Assembly: GCA_031264185.1 (NCBI GenBank)
Contig: JAISEL010000079.1
Coordinates: forward strand, 1 to 51,148
DNA length: 51,148 nt
Source of the DNA: Deltaproteobacteria bacterium
Lineage (GTDB): Bacteria > Desulfobacterota > Desulfarculia > Adiutricales > Adiutricaceae
Reading direction: 5' to 3'
Each line of letters starts with the position of its first letter. The first letter of the stretch is position 1. This document shows positions 22,865 to 32,952 of the stretch, in pieces. The notes below the pieces were generated by a model. That model was given only the letters and a program-made list of their open reading frames with translations. It was not told where the DNA came from and did not search any database. A program made the translations under genes and the position numbers.

Positions 22865-24352
22865 ATGAGTATCATTTATTCAAATAAATACGGACCCTGG
22901 ATTATAGGATTGGCCATATGCGTCGGGGTGGCTGCGGGAGTGGTTATTCTGGCCCTTCTGGCTGCCTCGGTGACCACCAGAAGAGCCGAAGTGGCCTCCA
23001 TTTACAACAACAAAAAAGTGGAGATTACGGGCATTGAGGCCCGTAACCGTGTCTGGGGAGAAAATTATCCCAGAGAATATGAAACCTGGGCCAAAACCGC
23101 CAATATGGACTTCAAGTCCAAATATCTAGGCAATATCCAGCAGGACGCCTTAGGCGAACGGCCTGATATGGTCATTCTCTGGGCCGGATACGCCTTTGCC
23201 AGGGATTATAAGGCACCCAGAGGTCATTTCTATACAATTGAAGATATGCTGGAGACTTTACGGACCGCTTCGCCAGGGGTTGAAGGAACCGCCGACCTTC
23301 AGACGGCTTCCTGCTGGACATGCAAAAGTCCCGATGTCCCCAGAATGATGGAACAGACAGGGGCGGCCGGTTTTTATAAAGCTCCCTGGAGTTCAATGGG
23401 CTCCCAAATTGTGAATCCAATCGGCTGCGCCGACTGTCACGAGCCGGAGACCATGAATCTGGCTGTCTCCCGTCCGGCTTTACGGGAAGCTTTCCAGCGT
23501 ATCGGCCGGGATGTCGATAAAGCTTCCACCCAGGAGATGCGCAGTTTAGTCTGCGCCCAGTGCCATGTGGAATATTATTTTAAGGGCGACGGCAAATACG
23601 TGACCTTCCCGTGGGACAAAGGTTTCTCTGTAGAGGACATGGAAGCCTATTACGACGAAATAGACTACGCCGACTGGACCCACGCTTTATCGAAGACAAA
23701 AATGCTTAAAGCCCAGCACCCGGACTGGGAACTGTTCTTAGTCGGCCCCCACGGTCAAAAGGGCCTGTCCTGCGCCGACTGCCATATGCCGTATATTTCA
23801 GAAGGCGGGCTTAAGTTCTCCGATCACCATCTGGTCAGCCCGTTAAGTAATGTGGCCGGTACGTGCCAGGTCTGCCACCGGGATTCCGAAGAAACTTTGA
23901 AAAAGTTTGTCTACGATCGCCAGGACAAGCTTCTGGAGACCAGGAACCGCCTGGAGCCGGAATTGGCCAAGACCCATATCCTGACTAAGATGGCCATAGA
24001 TGCCGGAGCCGCTGACGAAGAACTGGAACCGATCAGAAAGCTCCTCCGTCAGGCTCAGTGGCGCTGGGACTTCGGGGTGGCTTCCCACGGAGCGCCGTTC
24101 CACGCTCCGGTGGAGACCCAGAGGATCCTCTCCCACGGCTTGGATAAAACCCTCCAGGCCCAGCTGCTGCTTAAAGATGTTTTTTATGCCCACGGAGTTG
24201 ACAGCACCCGGATGCCTGACATTTCCACCAAAGAAAAGGCCCAGGTCTTTATAGGCTTGGATCCGGAAAAACTGAGGACTCAAAAAGCCGAGTTCGTTAA
24301 AAATGTTGTTCCCCAGTGGCTGGCCGAGGCTGTGGCCAATAACCGGATTTAG
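22865..24352 (+). CDS. nrfA: Cytochrome c nitrite reductase catalytic subunit
   Basis: 495 aa. It carries CWTCK, the lysine-ligated active-site haem, and four normal motifs CADCH, CAQCH, CADCH and CQVCH, so five haems. A hydrophobic segment (WIIGLAICVGVAAGVVILAL) is a signal anchor. The enzyme reduces nitrite to ammonium with six electrons, in the periplasm, and can also reduce NO and hydroxylamine. ATG at 22865 (MSIIYSNKYGPW) is chosen; GGGTGA is 5 bases upstream. A start at 22838 lacks a ribosome site. Motifs KGLSCADCHMPYISEGGLKF and SDHHLVSPL contain the active-site and haem-ligand His residues. Confidence 0.95.
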   Translation: MSIIYSNKYGPWIIGLAICVGVAAGVVILALLAASVTTRRAEVASIYNNKKVEITGIEARNRVWGENYPREYETWAKTANMDFKSKYLGNIQQDALGERPDMVILWAGYAFARDYKAPRGHFYTIEDMLETLRTASPGVEGTADLQTASCWTCKSPDVPRMMEQTGAAGFYKAPWSSMGSQIVNPIGCADCHEPETMNLAVSRPALREAFQRIGRDVDKASTQEMRSLVCAQCHVEYYFKGDGKYVTFPWDKGFSVEDMEAYYDEIDYADWTHALSKTKMLKAQHPDWELFLVGPHGQKGLSCADCHMPYISEGGLKFSDHHLVSPLSNVAGTCQVCHRDSEETLKKFVYDRQDKLLETRNRLEPELAKTHILTKMAIDAGAADEELEPIRKLLRQAQWRWDFGVASHGAPFHAPVETQRILSHGLDKTLQAQLLLKDVFYAHGVDSTRMPDISTKEKAQVFIGLDPEKLRTQKAEFVKNVVPQWLAEAVANNRI

Positions 24353-24380
24353 TTTTTGTTTCAGCCCGGATTTGGTTGAT

Positions 24381-25673
24381 ATGTGTTCTGACTCAGCAAA
24401 ACAGGGGGCCCACGTGGCCCCCTTGTCATCGAAGGCCGCTTCCGGCAGGCGGCTATGGTCCCGGCCTTGGGGTTATCCGGAGAGTTTTGCTTTAACCGTC
24501 TCAATCGCGGCCGGCGGATTTACAGCCGAATGGCTGACCGGACCACCGCCTTTGGCCTATCTGGCCTGGCCATTCAATCTGTTTCTAGCCTTAGGGTTGA
24601 TAGCCTTTATATCTCTGTTTAGGCTGTTCAGGGACCGCCGGGCGGTCCGGTTTGTGACCTCAGCGCCTATGTCGGTCGCCCTGATGGTCGGGCTGGGCTC
24701 TTTGTCTCTGATAATGGGTTTTCTGCCCCAGGCCCCGGTGCCTTATCAGCTGCCGGAAAATCCGGCTGCATCGGTCCGGCTGGGATTGGACCACCTGACC
24801 TCTTCCTGGCCTCTGGCTCTATTGTATCTTTGTCTTCTCATCTCTTTGGGCGCCACCTTTTTGGTCAGATTTTCCTCTAAAAGATTAATTTTTCTGGCTA
24901 ACCACCTGGGTCTTTGGCTTTTGCTTTTAGCCGCCGGACTGGGGGCCGCTGACCGGCAAAGAGAAATCATGACTGTCTACGAAGGCGGCCTGGAGTGGCG
25001 GACTCAACGCAATGACGGCCGGACGGCGGAAATGCCTTTGGCTATCCGCCTTAAAAGCTTTGACATTGAAGAGTATCCGGCTAAACTGGCCGTCATTGAC
25101 CATAAAACAGGGCGGCCGGTGGCTGAAGGCGGCCGGATGGCCTTATGGCAGCTGGACCCTGTGGAGCCCAACGGCCGTCTTTTGGATTATGACCTGGAAA
25201 TGCTGGAGTTTTTGCCGGGGGCCATACCCATAGGTGACAGCTATGTAAAGGCCATTGCCGGAGCTCAGGTCCAGGCTGCCAAACTTAAGGTCAAAAATCT
25301 GAAGACAGGCCGGACAATTGAAGGATGGCTTTCGGCCGGAGAAAGTTTCAGACCTCCCAAGCCTCTTAATCTCGGCGGTCAAAGGCTTTTGGCTATGACC
25401 AGACCGGAACCCAGACGCTTTGTGTCCCAGGTTAAGGTCTACACCCAGGAAGGCCGGGAGTTTGAATCGACTATAGAGGTCAATAAGCCTTTAAAAGCCG
25501 GCAGCTGGCTGATATATCAGCGAAGCTACGACACTGAAGCGGGACGCTCTTCTGAGTGGTCAGGCTTTGAACTGGTCAAAGACCCCTGGCTGCCTCTGGC
25601 GCAGGCCGGGTTTATTCTCTGGGCCCTGGGTTCGGCCGGTCTGATAATTAAAGGCAGGGGAAGACACCGATGA
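24381..25673 (+). CDS. ResB/CcsB-type cytochrome c biogenesis protein
   Basis: 430 aa with four likely membrane segments: about 40-60, 65-85, 100-120 and 150-190, then a large outer domain ([32 protein letters not shown]) and a last C-terminal segment. This is the ResB/Ccs1 layout, the partner of CcsA in System II, which exports haem and attaches it to CxxCH proteins outside the membrane; here likely for NrfH and NrfA. The start is uncertain: ATG at 24381 has weak support, and GTG at 24414 is an alternative, since a strong hairpin (24401-24425) lies in between. Its stop overlaps the start of ccsA (ATGA). Confidence 0.85.
   Translation: MCSDSAKQGAHVAPLSSKAASGRRLWSRPWGYPESFALTVSIAAGGFTAEWLTGPPPLAYLAWPFNLFLALGLIAFISLFRLFRDRRAVRFVTSAPMSVALMVGLGSLSLIMGFLPQAPVPYQLPENPAASVRLGLDHLTSSWPLALLYLCLLISLGATFLVRFSSKRLIFLANHLGLWLLLLAAGLGAADRQREIMTVYEGGLEWRTQRNDGRTAEMPLAIRLKSFDIEEYPAKLAVIDHKTGRPVAEGGRMALWQLDPVEPNGRLLDYDLEMLEFLPGAIPIGDSYVKAIAGAQVQAAKLKVKNLKTGRTIEGWLSAGESFRPPKPLNLGGQRLLAMTRPEPRRFVSQVKVYTQEGREFESTIEVNKPLKAGSWLIYQRSYDTEAGRSSEWSGFELVKDPWLPLAQAGFILWALGSAGLIIKGRGRHR
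24401..24425 (+). other. GC-rich hairpin after nrfA
   Basis: GGGGGCC, loop CACGT, GGCCCCC, a perfect 7-bp stem. No T-run follows, so it is not a normal terminator; it may stabilise or process the nrfHA message, or reduce downstream expression. Confidence 0.5.
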
Positions 25674-26455
25674 GCTGGAGCTGGCATGACTATTTAGGCC
25701 CGATTTCGGTCATTTTATGGCTTCTGGGGGCTTATCTGGCCTTAAAAAACCGGAAGTCAGCCCTGTATCTAATCGCCTCAGGAACTTTAGTTTCTTTGAT
25801 TTTTATCATCGGTCTGTGGCTAAGGCTGGAGCGTCCGCCTATGCGGACCATGGGTGAGACCAGGCTCTGGTACTCTTTTTTTCTGTCAACCGCCGGGCTT
25901 ATGGCCTTCCGGCACTGGAAGTATTCGTGGCTATTGGCTTTTACGTCTGTCCTGGCCTGTATTTTCGCCTTAATTAATCTTTTGAAACCCGAGATACACT
26001 CCCGCTCTCTGATGCCGGCTCTGCAAAGTATTTACTTTGTGCCGCACGTTACAATGTATATGCTTTCATACGCTGTTTTAGCCGCCTCAGCAGTCGGCTC
26101 GTTCATCCAATTAAGAAATATCAAAGTCAAAGGGAAGGCTGATAAAGCCCTGTATGATTTTATTGATAATGTCGTCTGCGTGGGCTTGGGGTTTTTGATG
26201 CTGGGCTTAATAACTGGGGCCGTGTGGGCCAAGGAGGCCTGGGGTCACTACTGGTCCTGGGATCCCAAGGAGACCTGGGCTTTAATCACTCTGGCTGCTT
26301 TTTTAATTTACCTGCACCTTCGTCTGTCATCTGTCAGGGACGTCAGTCCCACGCTGGTTTTGCTGGTTCCGCCCATTGGCTTGATCCTTCTCATGGTCAC
26401 CTGGATTGGCGTGTCTTACTTGCCTTCAGCCGCAGGCAGCGTCCATGTTTACTGA
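25670..26455 (+). CDS. ccsA: CcsA-type cytochrome c biogenesis protein
   Basis: 261 aa, with eight membrane segments. The tryptophan-rich haem-binding motif is [16 protein letters not shown] (WGxxWxWDxKE). The likely haem-ligating His residues are in [13 protein letters not shown] and in [11 protein letters not shown]. CcsA forms the haem-export and ligation complex with ResB; the two overlap (ATGA) and surely act together. The family length of 250-330 residues is met. Confidence 0.92.
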   Translation: MSWSWHDYLGPISVILWLLGAYLALKNRKSALYLIASGTLVSLIFIIGLWLRLERPPMRTMGETRLWYSFFLSTAGLMAFRHWKYSWLLAFTSVLACIFALINLLKPEIHSRSLMPALQSIYFVPHVTMYMLSYAVLAASAVGSFIQLRNIKVKGKADKALYDFIDNVVCVGLGFLMLGLITGAVWAKEAWGHYWSWDPKETWALITLAAFLIYLHLRLSSVRDVSPTLVLLVPPIGLILLMVTWIGVSYLPSAAGSVHVY

Positions 26456-26551
26456 AAATCATGCTTTTTTGGTCCGGAAATATATTTAGATAGTTTTAGC
26501 CGAAATCTCCCGGTTTATCGGATTATCCGGCTGTTGTTTTCAGCAGATTAA

Positions 26552-27787
26552 GTGAAATCTGGGGGCCGGTCAAAATCCGGAAAGGCTGTTCAGCCAAAAA
26601 TGATTGGCGTCTCAAAACTATACTGCGGCACGGTAGAGCCCTCGGATGTTATGCGTTACGGACGGAGATCCAAAGATCTGCCCAGCCGTCTTCTGCAATT
26701 TTCCGAAGATAAAAAGCCGGTCATTGCCTGGAACATGACCAGAGCCTGCAATTTAGCCTGCGCCCATTGCTACGCCTCGGCGACCAGGGGTCCGGCTGAT
26801 GACGAATTAAGCCGTTCTGAGGCAGTCAGTCTTGTCGAAAGCCTGACCGATTACGGCGTTCCGGTCATTCTTTTTTCCGGCGGAGAACCGTTGCTCCACC
26901 CCCACCTGACGGAACTGGCCGCCTTGGCCGTCAAAAGGGGGGCCAGAGCCGTACTTTCCACCAACGGTTTGCTTTTAGATCAGGATAAGGCTGAAGCTTT
27001 GAGGGATATCGGCCTTTCTTACGTCGGCATCAGTTTGGACGGACTGGGACCGTCCCATGACAAAATGAGAGGCAGGAAGGGGGCTTTCAAAGGAGCCTTA
27101 GCGGCTGTCCGGACCGCCGGACAGGCCGGTCTCAAAGTCGGGCTGAGGCTGACTTTAACGAAAAGCAATCAGGCTGATTTGGACGGTATATTTAAGCTCA
27201 TGATCGAGGAAAATATTCCCAGGGTCTGCTTCTATCACTTGGTGGATCAGGGGCTGAATCCCGATTTGGCCGGGGAAAGGCTGTCTTTGCAGGAAACTAG
27301 GGCGGTTATTGACCTGATTGCCGAAAAAACCCGGAAGCTCCATCAGTCCGGCTTTCCGGCCGAGGTTTTGACGGTTGACAACCAGGCCGACGGACCCTAC
27401 CTGTACCTTAAATTGCTTAAAGAAGGCAAAACCCAGGCAGCCGGTAAAGTCTTAGAGCTTTTAAAATTGAACGGCGGCTCCAGTTCAGGTCACGGCATAG
27501 CCGCCATCTCCTGGAACGGTCTGGTCCATCCGGATCAGTTCTGGCGGACTGTAGTCTTAGGCTCCGTCAGGGAATCGGGCTTTAAGGAAATCTGGCACAA
27601 TCCCCGAAATGATCTTTTAATGGCCCTGAAGGACAAATGCAGGCATCTTAAAGGCCGCTGCCGTTTATGCCGTTTTTTAACTGTTTGCGGCGGAGGCTTG
27701 AGAGCCAGAGCCAGCTTACTGACCGGCGATCTCTGGGCTCCGGATCCGGCCTGCTATTTGACCGATGAAGAGATCGGCCTGAACTAG
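26552..27787 (+). CDS. ahbC: Radical SAM haem biosynthesis enzyme, AhbC
   Basis: 411 aa. N-terminal MIGVSKLYCGTVEPSDVMRY is the family signature of AhbC, followed by the radical SAM motif CNLACAHCYASATRG (CxxxCxxC), the GGEPLLHP motif, and a C-terminal twitch-type cluster region (CRHLKGRCRLCRFLTVCGGG). AhbC removes acetate side chains from 12,18-didecarboxysiroheme to form Fe-coproporphyrin III in the siroheme route of sulfate reducers and archaea. The related NirJ (haem d1) is possible but the context of nrf and ccs favours haem b. Start GTG at 26552 or ATG at 26600; the second matches the family N-terminus better. It lies 96 bp after ccsA. Confidence 0.85.
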   Translation: MKSGGRSKSGKAVQPKMIGVSKLYCGTVEPSDVMRYGRRSKDLPSRLLQFSEDKKPVIAWNMTRACNLACAHCYASATRGPADDELSRSEAVSLVESLTDYGVPVILFSGGEPLLHPHLTELAALAVKRGARAVLSTNGLLLDQDKAEALRDIGLSYVGISLDGLGPSHDKMRGRKGAFKGALAAVRTAGQAGLKVGLRLTLTKSNQADLDGIFKLMIEENIPRVCFYHLVDQGLNPDLAGERLSLQETRAVIDLIAEKTRKLHQSGFPAEVLTVDNQADGPYLYLKLLKEGKTQAAGKVLELLKLNGGSSSGHGIAAISWNGLVHPDQFWRTVVLGSVRESGFKEIWHNPRNDLLMALKDKCRHLKGRCRLCRFLTVCGGGLRARASLLTGDLWAPDPACYLTDEEIGLN

Positions 27788-27824
27788 CCGGAATTAAGCC
27801 GGGAAATGGCTGGCGGGCGGTTTT

Positions 27825-27846
27825 GACGACCCATCGTCCGTTTTTC
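27825..27846 (+). terminator. Weak terminator after ahbC
   Basis: GACGA, loop CCCA, TCGTC, then CGTTTTTC. The stem is only 5 bp, so the call is tentative. Confidence 0.35.
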
Positions 27847-28149
27847 CTCGCGCCTCAAGCGCGGCTAATCCGGCTTTTTCCAATTGACTGATATGATTTT
27901 CCGCCTGCGCCTTGTTAAGCCGGGGGAGACAGCCGCAGCCAGGGTCGTGACCATCGGATTATTGATAAGCAGCTTTATGACGTTTTGCTGTATTTCATTT
28001 AATCCCAAATTTATTCCGAAATCATTCTCCTGACCGTCTGTGTCTGCATAGTAGACGTTTTTCAGCACAACGGCAAAGGAAAAAATTGCGGAATAAAACT
28101 TCGGCCGGAATTGCCCGGAATATCCCGGCAGTTTTTTTGGTTCGCTCAT
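27847..28149 (-). pseudogene. C-terminal remnant of an HTH/AlbA-type regulator
   Basis: Reads FAVVLKNVYYADTDGQENDF, LNEIQQNVIKLLINNPMVTT and LAAAVSPG, then shifts frame (about 27910) to LNKAQAENHISQLEKAGL. The winged-helix tail resembles the C-terminus of AlbA_2/HATPase_c_4 ATP-binding regulators. The N-terminal domain is gone, and a miniature element begins 6 bp upstream (28155). A fragment beyond it (about 28258-28345, minus) reads RAALQESAAMVMRSAIKLAG and may be part of the same lost gene. Confidence 0.5.
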
Positions 28150-28154
28150 AATTA

Positions 28155-28247
28155 TATTACCACGGCACGAAACCCTGAGAGGATTAGCTCAAAACCTGTA
28201 ACAGAAACGGTATTACAGCATTCTCAGAATTAAATGCCGAGGTAATA
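28155..28247. mobile_element. 93-bp miniature element, GGCACGAAA type, copy 1
   Basis: Ends TATTACCACGGCA and TGCCGAGGTAATA. The inside includes AACCTGTAACAGAAACGGTA and TTACAGCATTCTCAGAATTA. It is the same length as the copy at 38360 and the 13674 element. It has no open frame. Confidence 0.8.
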
Positions 28248-28486
28248 TCTAATCCTCTCCCGCAGTTCTCCATTTCTTCACCGGCCAGCTTGATTGCGGA
28301 CCTCATTACCATGGCAGCGCTCTCCTGCAGTGCCGCCCGTTTATTACACTGTACATATTAGTCGTTAAAAATCAAGCTATCCGGAATTTATCTTGCCTGA
28401 ATGTATAAAATATATTATTTTTAACCTCCTGATTAGTCTAAGAAGCTTCACCCGTCAAATTAAAGGTTACGGGGTGCCGGCGCTAA
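28248..28486. other. Intergenic with small gene relic
   Basis: Apart from the minus-strand relic RAALQESAAMVMRSAIKLAG near 28258-28345, nothing is recognised. It also holds the downstream side of the next gene. Confidence 0.4.
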
Positions 28487-30256
28487 TTAAAATCCATCTT
28501 GACATAGATCATTGTCGAATTGCTTTTCCGGCGTCCAGTTTTTGGCTTCTTTTAAAACCAGTAACACGTTGGAACGGCCGCCGATAACTAATGCAGCCTT
28601 ATAAATTGCATTTCCGCCGCCCTGGAATTTTTGGACGTATCTGTTCAAATCTATCTGGGCCGCAGCTATTCGGGCGGCCTTGTTCATCTTAGCTTTAAGG
28701 GCCTTGAGGGTCTGAAGGGGATTTTTGCCTTTAGGCCTGGCCTTAGGCTTACCGGCTTCAGCCGGAGAAGAGTCTTTGTCGGAGGCGCCGTCATCTTCCG
28801 GTATTGAAACATGCTTCAGTTCAATGACGTAATCATCCCCGTTTGAAGCCCTGAAATGGAGGTCGTACCGGCCGCCGCTGACCGAGCCTTCTGAATCGTA
28901 AATTTGGCCGGCCAGATCCAGGACTAATTGAAAAACTGTTTGATAGAAGGCTTCATAAGGAAGATGCAGATGATAATTAATGTCTCCTAGAATACTCTCA
29001 AAAGCGGCCTGAAACTGTGAGGTATCTCCGGCGAGCAGAAACTTTAAGGCCGCCTTGGCCTGACTTCTTTTAAGTAAAGTCCCGCCAAAGGGTTCATTCA
29101 GGTTAAAGAAATTCCTGGCTACGGCCGCTTCCACTTCCAGGTTAGGGTAGCCCAAATAAAATTCCTCTGGCTCTATCTTATTGTTGACCTGTTTCACCGT
29201 CAGATACCCGGCCTGGAACAGCAGGGCCTTGGTCTCGAATTGTCCGATATCCACAGCGTTCATTGAGTCCGTGAGGTAAGGTACGTTTTTCATTGACGAA
29301 AAATTAATTTGGCTCTCTCTGACCAGAGAATCCATAAAGGAGGGAGGGCCGGAAGTCAGCCAGTAGTCGCTGAACTTCATTTTGGAAAAAAAATGGAGGG
29401 TGGACCAGGGATTGAGGATTCTGGTTTCTCCGTCCCAGGAATAACCGTCGTACCATTCCAAAATCCTGGCTCTCAGGTCGTCTAAAGATGCCTCTTGGGG
29501 CAGGGAACCGTTGGCTTGAAATCTGGCCAGAATTTTCGGGCCGAACATTTCAAACAAGGTCTCGAATTCCTCAAGGATAAAACCGCAGATGCTGGCGTAG
29601 TTCTCGTCAAGAGTTAAATCTTCCAGATTATTGAGGGCGGAAAAGACGGATGCTTTCGTAAATTTTGTCACCCCGGTGATGAAGGTAAAACCGCGATATT
29701 TTTCAGCGGATTTCAGGACACCGTAGAATTTTCCCAGAGTTTCCCGAATTTTAATGGCCAGGTCAGTCTCAGTGAGTTTGGAAAGAATAGGGGTGTCGTA
29801 CTCGTCGATAAGCACCGCAACTTTCCGGCCGTATTTGTCATGAAGGTCTCCTAACAGTGATTCGAAAAAAGCGGCTGGAGTTTCGCCGTTGGGCTTCAAT
29901 TTTTCTCTTTTAGCTATATCTTTCAATTTCGTGAGTAAATCTGATTGGACGGTGACGATGCTGTCCGTGGTGACCGAGTACATACTCAGATAAATGACCG
30001 GGTTGGGCGTCCAGTCATAATCTGAGTGGTCATTGATCCAAAGTCCTTCGAACAGCTCCCGCCGGCCGGCTAAAATAGCTTCTAAGGTGCTCACCAGAAG
30101 GGATTTGCCGAACCGACGCGGCCGAGACAGAAAATAGGGCTTAGGAATTTTTATAAGCTGGCGGAGAAGCCGGGTCTTGTCGGCGTAAAAATAGCCTTCC
30201 TGACGAATTGTCGGAAAATCGGCGAACCCGGTGGGCAGTTCTTGTAAATTACTCAT
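28487..30256 (-). CDS. AAA-ATPase-like / DUF1703 (PD-(D/E)XK) protein
   Basis: 589 aa. N-terminal AAA_ATPase_like domain: GFADFPTIRQEGYFYADKTR, arginine-rich FLSRPRRFGKSLLVSTLEA (Walker A, RPRRFGKS), then KVAVLIDEYDTPI as Walker B and FTFITGVTKFTKASVFSALN. A C-terminal DUF1703 nuclease-like domain follows: SVSGGRYDLHFRASNGDDYV with IELKH, carrying the D...ExK pattern. The family is large, often present in many copies, and of unknown function; a defence or mobile role is suspected. The start ATG at 30256 has AAGG 8 bases upstream. A C-terminal linker (SSPAEAGKPKARPKGKNP) is unusually charged. It is distinct from the pair at 40620 and 43225. Confidence 0.85.
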   Translation of the reverse strand: MSNLQELPTGFADFPTIRQEGYFYADKTRLLRQLIKIPKPYFLSRPRRFGKSLLVSTLEAILAGRRELFEGLWINDHSDYDWTPNPVIYLSMYSVTTDSIVTVQSDLLTKLKDIAKREKLKPNGETPAAFFESLLGDLHDKYGRKVAVLIDEYDTPILSKLTETDLAIKIRETLGKFYGVLKSAEKYRGFTFITGVTKFTKASVFSALNNLEDLTLDENYASICGFILEEFETLFEMFGPKILARFQANGSLPQEASLDDLRARILEWYDGYSWDGETRILNPWSTLHFFSKMKFSDYWLTSGPPSFMDSLVRESQINFSSMKNVPYLTDSMNAVDIGQFETKALLFQAGYLTVKQVNNKIEPEEFYLGYPNLEVEAAVARNFFNLNEPFGGTLLKRSQAKAALKFLLAGDTSQFQAAFESILGDINYHLHLPYEAFYQTVFQLVLDLAGQIYDSEGSVSGGRYDLHFRASNGDDYVIELKHVSIPEDDGASDKDSSPAEAGKPKARPKGKNPLQTLKALKAKMNKAARIAAAQIDLNRYVQKFQGGGNAIYKAALVIGGRSNVLLVLKEAKNWTPEKQFDNDLCQDGF

Positions 30257-30521
30257 GACGGAAACCTTATTCGCTCAATAGAGCTTTTTGATTAGGTCTT
30301 TGATTTTAGGAAACAGGAGGCGACAATGGTCTTGACGGCAATATGACTGAGCCATGGCCTCTATTATACCTTTAACATGGTTAAGACGGAAATTTTTTGA
30401 GCCAAAAGCTGTGAATGATTGAGTACGAGATAACCTGGAAAATCAGCATCTCTAAACCGCCGGATAAGGGTTTGTTAAAAAATTACTACAGCATTTAAGG
30501 CGTTTATGGCATACTAGCTTC
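30257..30521. other. Intergenic
   Basis: No gene or repeat recognised; it should hold the promoter of the minus-strand ATPase gene. Confidence 0.4.
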
Positions 30522-31326
30522 ATGGAAGACAAGCTAACTGTCATAGGTAGGGCTTACGCCCTTCTGGCGCCAACTTTAGGCGAACGGCATAAGTGATTGT
30601 TTATGGGGGCTTTCGCTGAGGCTTTGGGGCATGGAGGGATAGCAGCCGTTGCCGGGAGAGTCGGTGCGGATCGTCAGACTTGTATCCAATGGCCGAAAAG
30701 AAATATCGGATCAAAATGTGTCCGTTAAACCGGAACGAGAGGATTTGCCTCAACCTCCAAAAACCAGGGTCAGACGTCCAGGAGCAGGGCGTAAACCAAA
30801 GAGCTTTCAGCTCAAGGTCACAAAATAAGTCACGTAACAGTTGCATTGTTATTGGACAAGCTAGGCTTTAGTCTCCAAGCAGACACTAAAACATTGGAAG
30901 GTTCCTCCCAGCATCCTGACAGAGACGCTCAGTTTGAGTTTATAAACGATAAAGCGTGATTACTCAACACATATAATCAGCCTGTAATTTCTGTTGACAC
31001 AAAAAAGAAGGAGTTCGCTGGGAATTATAAGAATAAATTATAAGAATAATGGTAAGGAAACATCACCTGAAGGCACCCCTGAAAAAGTGAACGCACATGA
31101 TTTTGCTGATAAGGATTTGGGACGGGTAAATCCATACGGTGTCTATGAAGTTTATGGAAATAAAGGCTGGGTCAATCTCGGAACAGATAATGACACAGCT
31201 GAATTTGCTGTCGAAAGCATAAGGAAATGGTGGTTTAAGATGGGAGTAATTAACTGCCCGGAAGCACGGAATTTGTTTATAACAGCAGATGGAGGCGGGA
31301 GTAATGGGCATAAGGTTATATTATAG
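30522..31326 (+). pseudogene. ISAzo13-family transposase, decayed
   Basis: Assembled from several frames: MEDKLTVIGRAYALLAPTLG, AEALGHGGIAAVAGRVGADR, RVRRPGAGRKPKSF, then SHVTVALLLDKLGFSLQADT, HPDRDAQFEFINDKA, NQPVISVDTKKKEFAGNYKN and, in the longest frame (30994-31326), NGKETSPEGTPEKVNAHDFA to ESIRKWWFKMG and LFITADGGGSNGHKV. This is the ISAzo13 layout with DDE segments SVDTKK and TADGGGSNG. There are at least three frameshifts, an internal deletion after GRKPKSF, and a truncated C-terminus. Confidence 0.8.
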
Positions 31327-31451
31327 AAGAAATATATTTAATATTTAGCCAATAGAGCTAAATTAAGCATATATATTTCTTATTTTCCTCCTGGAACGAG
31401 CAAATGGAATAAAACAGAGCACTGTTTATTTTTTATATTAGCATGAATTAG

Positions 31452-31622
31452 ATGGTTAAACAATTAATTAGCCATGAAATAATTATCAATTTGGTATCTA
31501 ATGCGACTACAACAAGTGATTTATATGATCTTGATACAAATAAATACCTAAAAGGGATTAAAATATTAGATAAAGAGCTTGAAAAAATTTTAATAAATAG
31601 AGCTGATTTTCATGAGGATTGA
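31452..31622 (+). CDS. Small hypothetical protein
   Basis: A 56-aa frame, MVKQLISHEIIINLVSNATT to LINRADFHED, AT-rich and too short to classify. It has no obvious ribosome site. It could be a remnant or a real small gene. Confidence 0.25.
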   Translation: MVKQLISHEIIINLVSNATTTSDLYDLDTNKYLKGIKILDKELEKILINRADFHED

Positions 31623-32577
31623 AATTATTGTATATCGACACAAAGCATATAAATTTAATCATTTTTTTTATAATTTTAAGTTGCCATCAAATATCAAATG
31701 CTGTAGTTATTTTTTTACAAGCCCTAATAGGCGGCTGCCCAACCGTCCGGGGCCTGGCGGATGGTTTGACAATGGTCAGCCTGAAGCTGGCCTATTGGTC
31801 TTTCTGATAAAATTAAGGCTTTGTCGGTTTGACTTCTTTGGGCCTGATAAAGTCCTGAACGTTTGCGATGTCTGGCAACAGAAAACTGGTTGTTTCAATT
31901 TTAATGGTATCAATGTTTTTTTATAATAATACATAACATTAGCATATAATAATATCAAATAATTTTTTCAGCCTAAAATCTTGAGACCGGACGGCTTGAA
32001 TCGGTCTGGCAGTCTGGCAGAAAAAGACTGTATCCGGAGCCCGGATTCTGTTATATTGATTCCCAAAATAAAAGCCGCCAGCGGGTCCATACCAAATGTT
32101 TCCCTCACTTTTATTTTAAAATTTCAGCCGGGCGCCGTATGAATCCGGCTTAAAGGATGGGAGTATAAGGCGCATTCAGATTCGGAATCAGGGCTTCGGT
32201 TCGGCCAGTTAAATGTTTTAGCGCCGGACGGACAGCCGCTGCCTGCTGATGAGATCAGGCGTCAGTCGGCTATGAAACAGGAACCCGCTGAAGAGACCAG
32301 GCTGATAACGTTTCCGGCTCAATGACAATCCCCCGGCTTCAGGCGGGGCAGGCAATCAGGTTTCACTCTTAGAGCTGAACATGGCCCTATTGAACTGTTT
32401 CCCCGTCCGCAGGGTCAGGATAAACCGGTCGGTCTGCGGCCGAATCGGGCTTGCCGGTTTAACTGTCAGAGCTGAAAGCGATTTAAGCCTGTTACTTGTC
32501 CGGCCGAAGGCCGGCCGGTTTTATCAGGACCGGTAGATTTAAGTTTGTTGAGAAAAAGTCTTTATGCCAGGGTTTTT
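31623..32577. other. Noncoding, decayed stretch
   Basis: No intact frame over 105 codons with any family resemblance. From about 31720 the base composition changes from AT-rich to GC-rich, and scattered short protein-like frames suggest old genes. A GC-rich hairpin (CCGGCCGAAGGCCGGCCGG) lies near 32499-32517. Confidence 0.45.
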
Positions 32578-32952
32578 ATGCAAAAATTGCTGGAACATTC
32601 CTATCTTCTGTTTGCTCTTTTCGCGGCCGGTCTGAGTCAGATTATTATCCGCTGGCAAATCAGTCAGATAGGCGACATGCCGCCCCAGCTGTGGGAAAAG
32701 ATTCTGACCGTTTTGCGGTTTCTTTTTAGGCCCTGGGTTCTTGCGGCTTTGTTTTCGACCTTCTGTTCCGGTCTGTGCTGGATTATAACCCTGACTAAGT
32801 TCGAACTGAGCTACGCTTATCCCTGGACCTCCCTGCTGTATGTTTATCTTTTACTGGCCGGTTTGGCTGTTTTTGGCGACAGCTTAACTTTTAATAAAGT
32901 TTTCGGAACTTTCGTAATTATGCTGGGGGTCTATTTTATTGCCAAAGGCTGA
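32578..32952 (+). CDS. Small EamA/SMR-like transporter
   Basis: 124 aa with four membrane helices, at about 6-24, 45-67, 74-97 and 103-122. The pattern resembles SMR/EamA half-size proteins, such as ArnE/ArnF-like undecaprenyl-phosphate-sugar flippase subunits: SYAYPWTSLLYVYLLLAGLA and FGTFVIMLGVYFIAKG. SMR-like Glu in helix 1 is not visible. The start ATG at 32578 (MQKLLEHSYLL) has AGGG about 6 bases before it. A role in flipping a lipid-linked sugar is a guess. Confidence 0.65.
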   Translation: MQKLLEHSYLLFALFAAGLSQIIIRWQISQIGDMPPQLWEKILTVLRFLFRPWVLAALFSTFCSGLCWIITLTKFELSYAYPWTSLLYVYLLLAGLAVFGDSLTFNKVFGTFVIMLGVYFIAKG

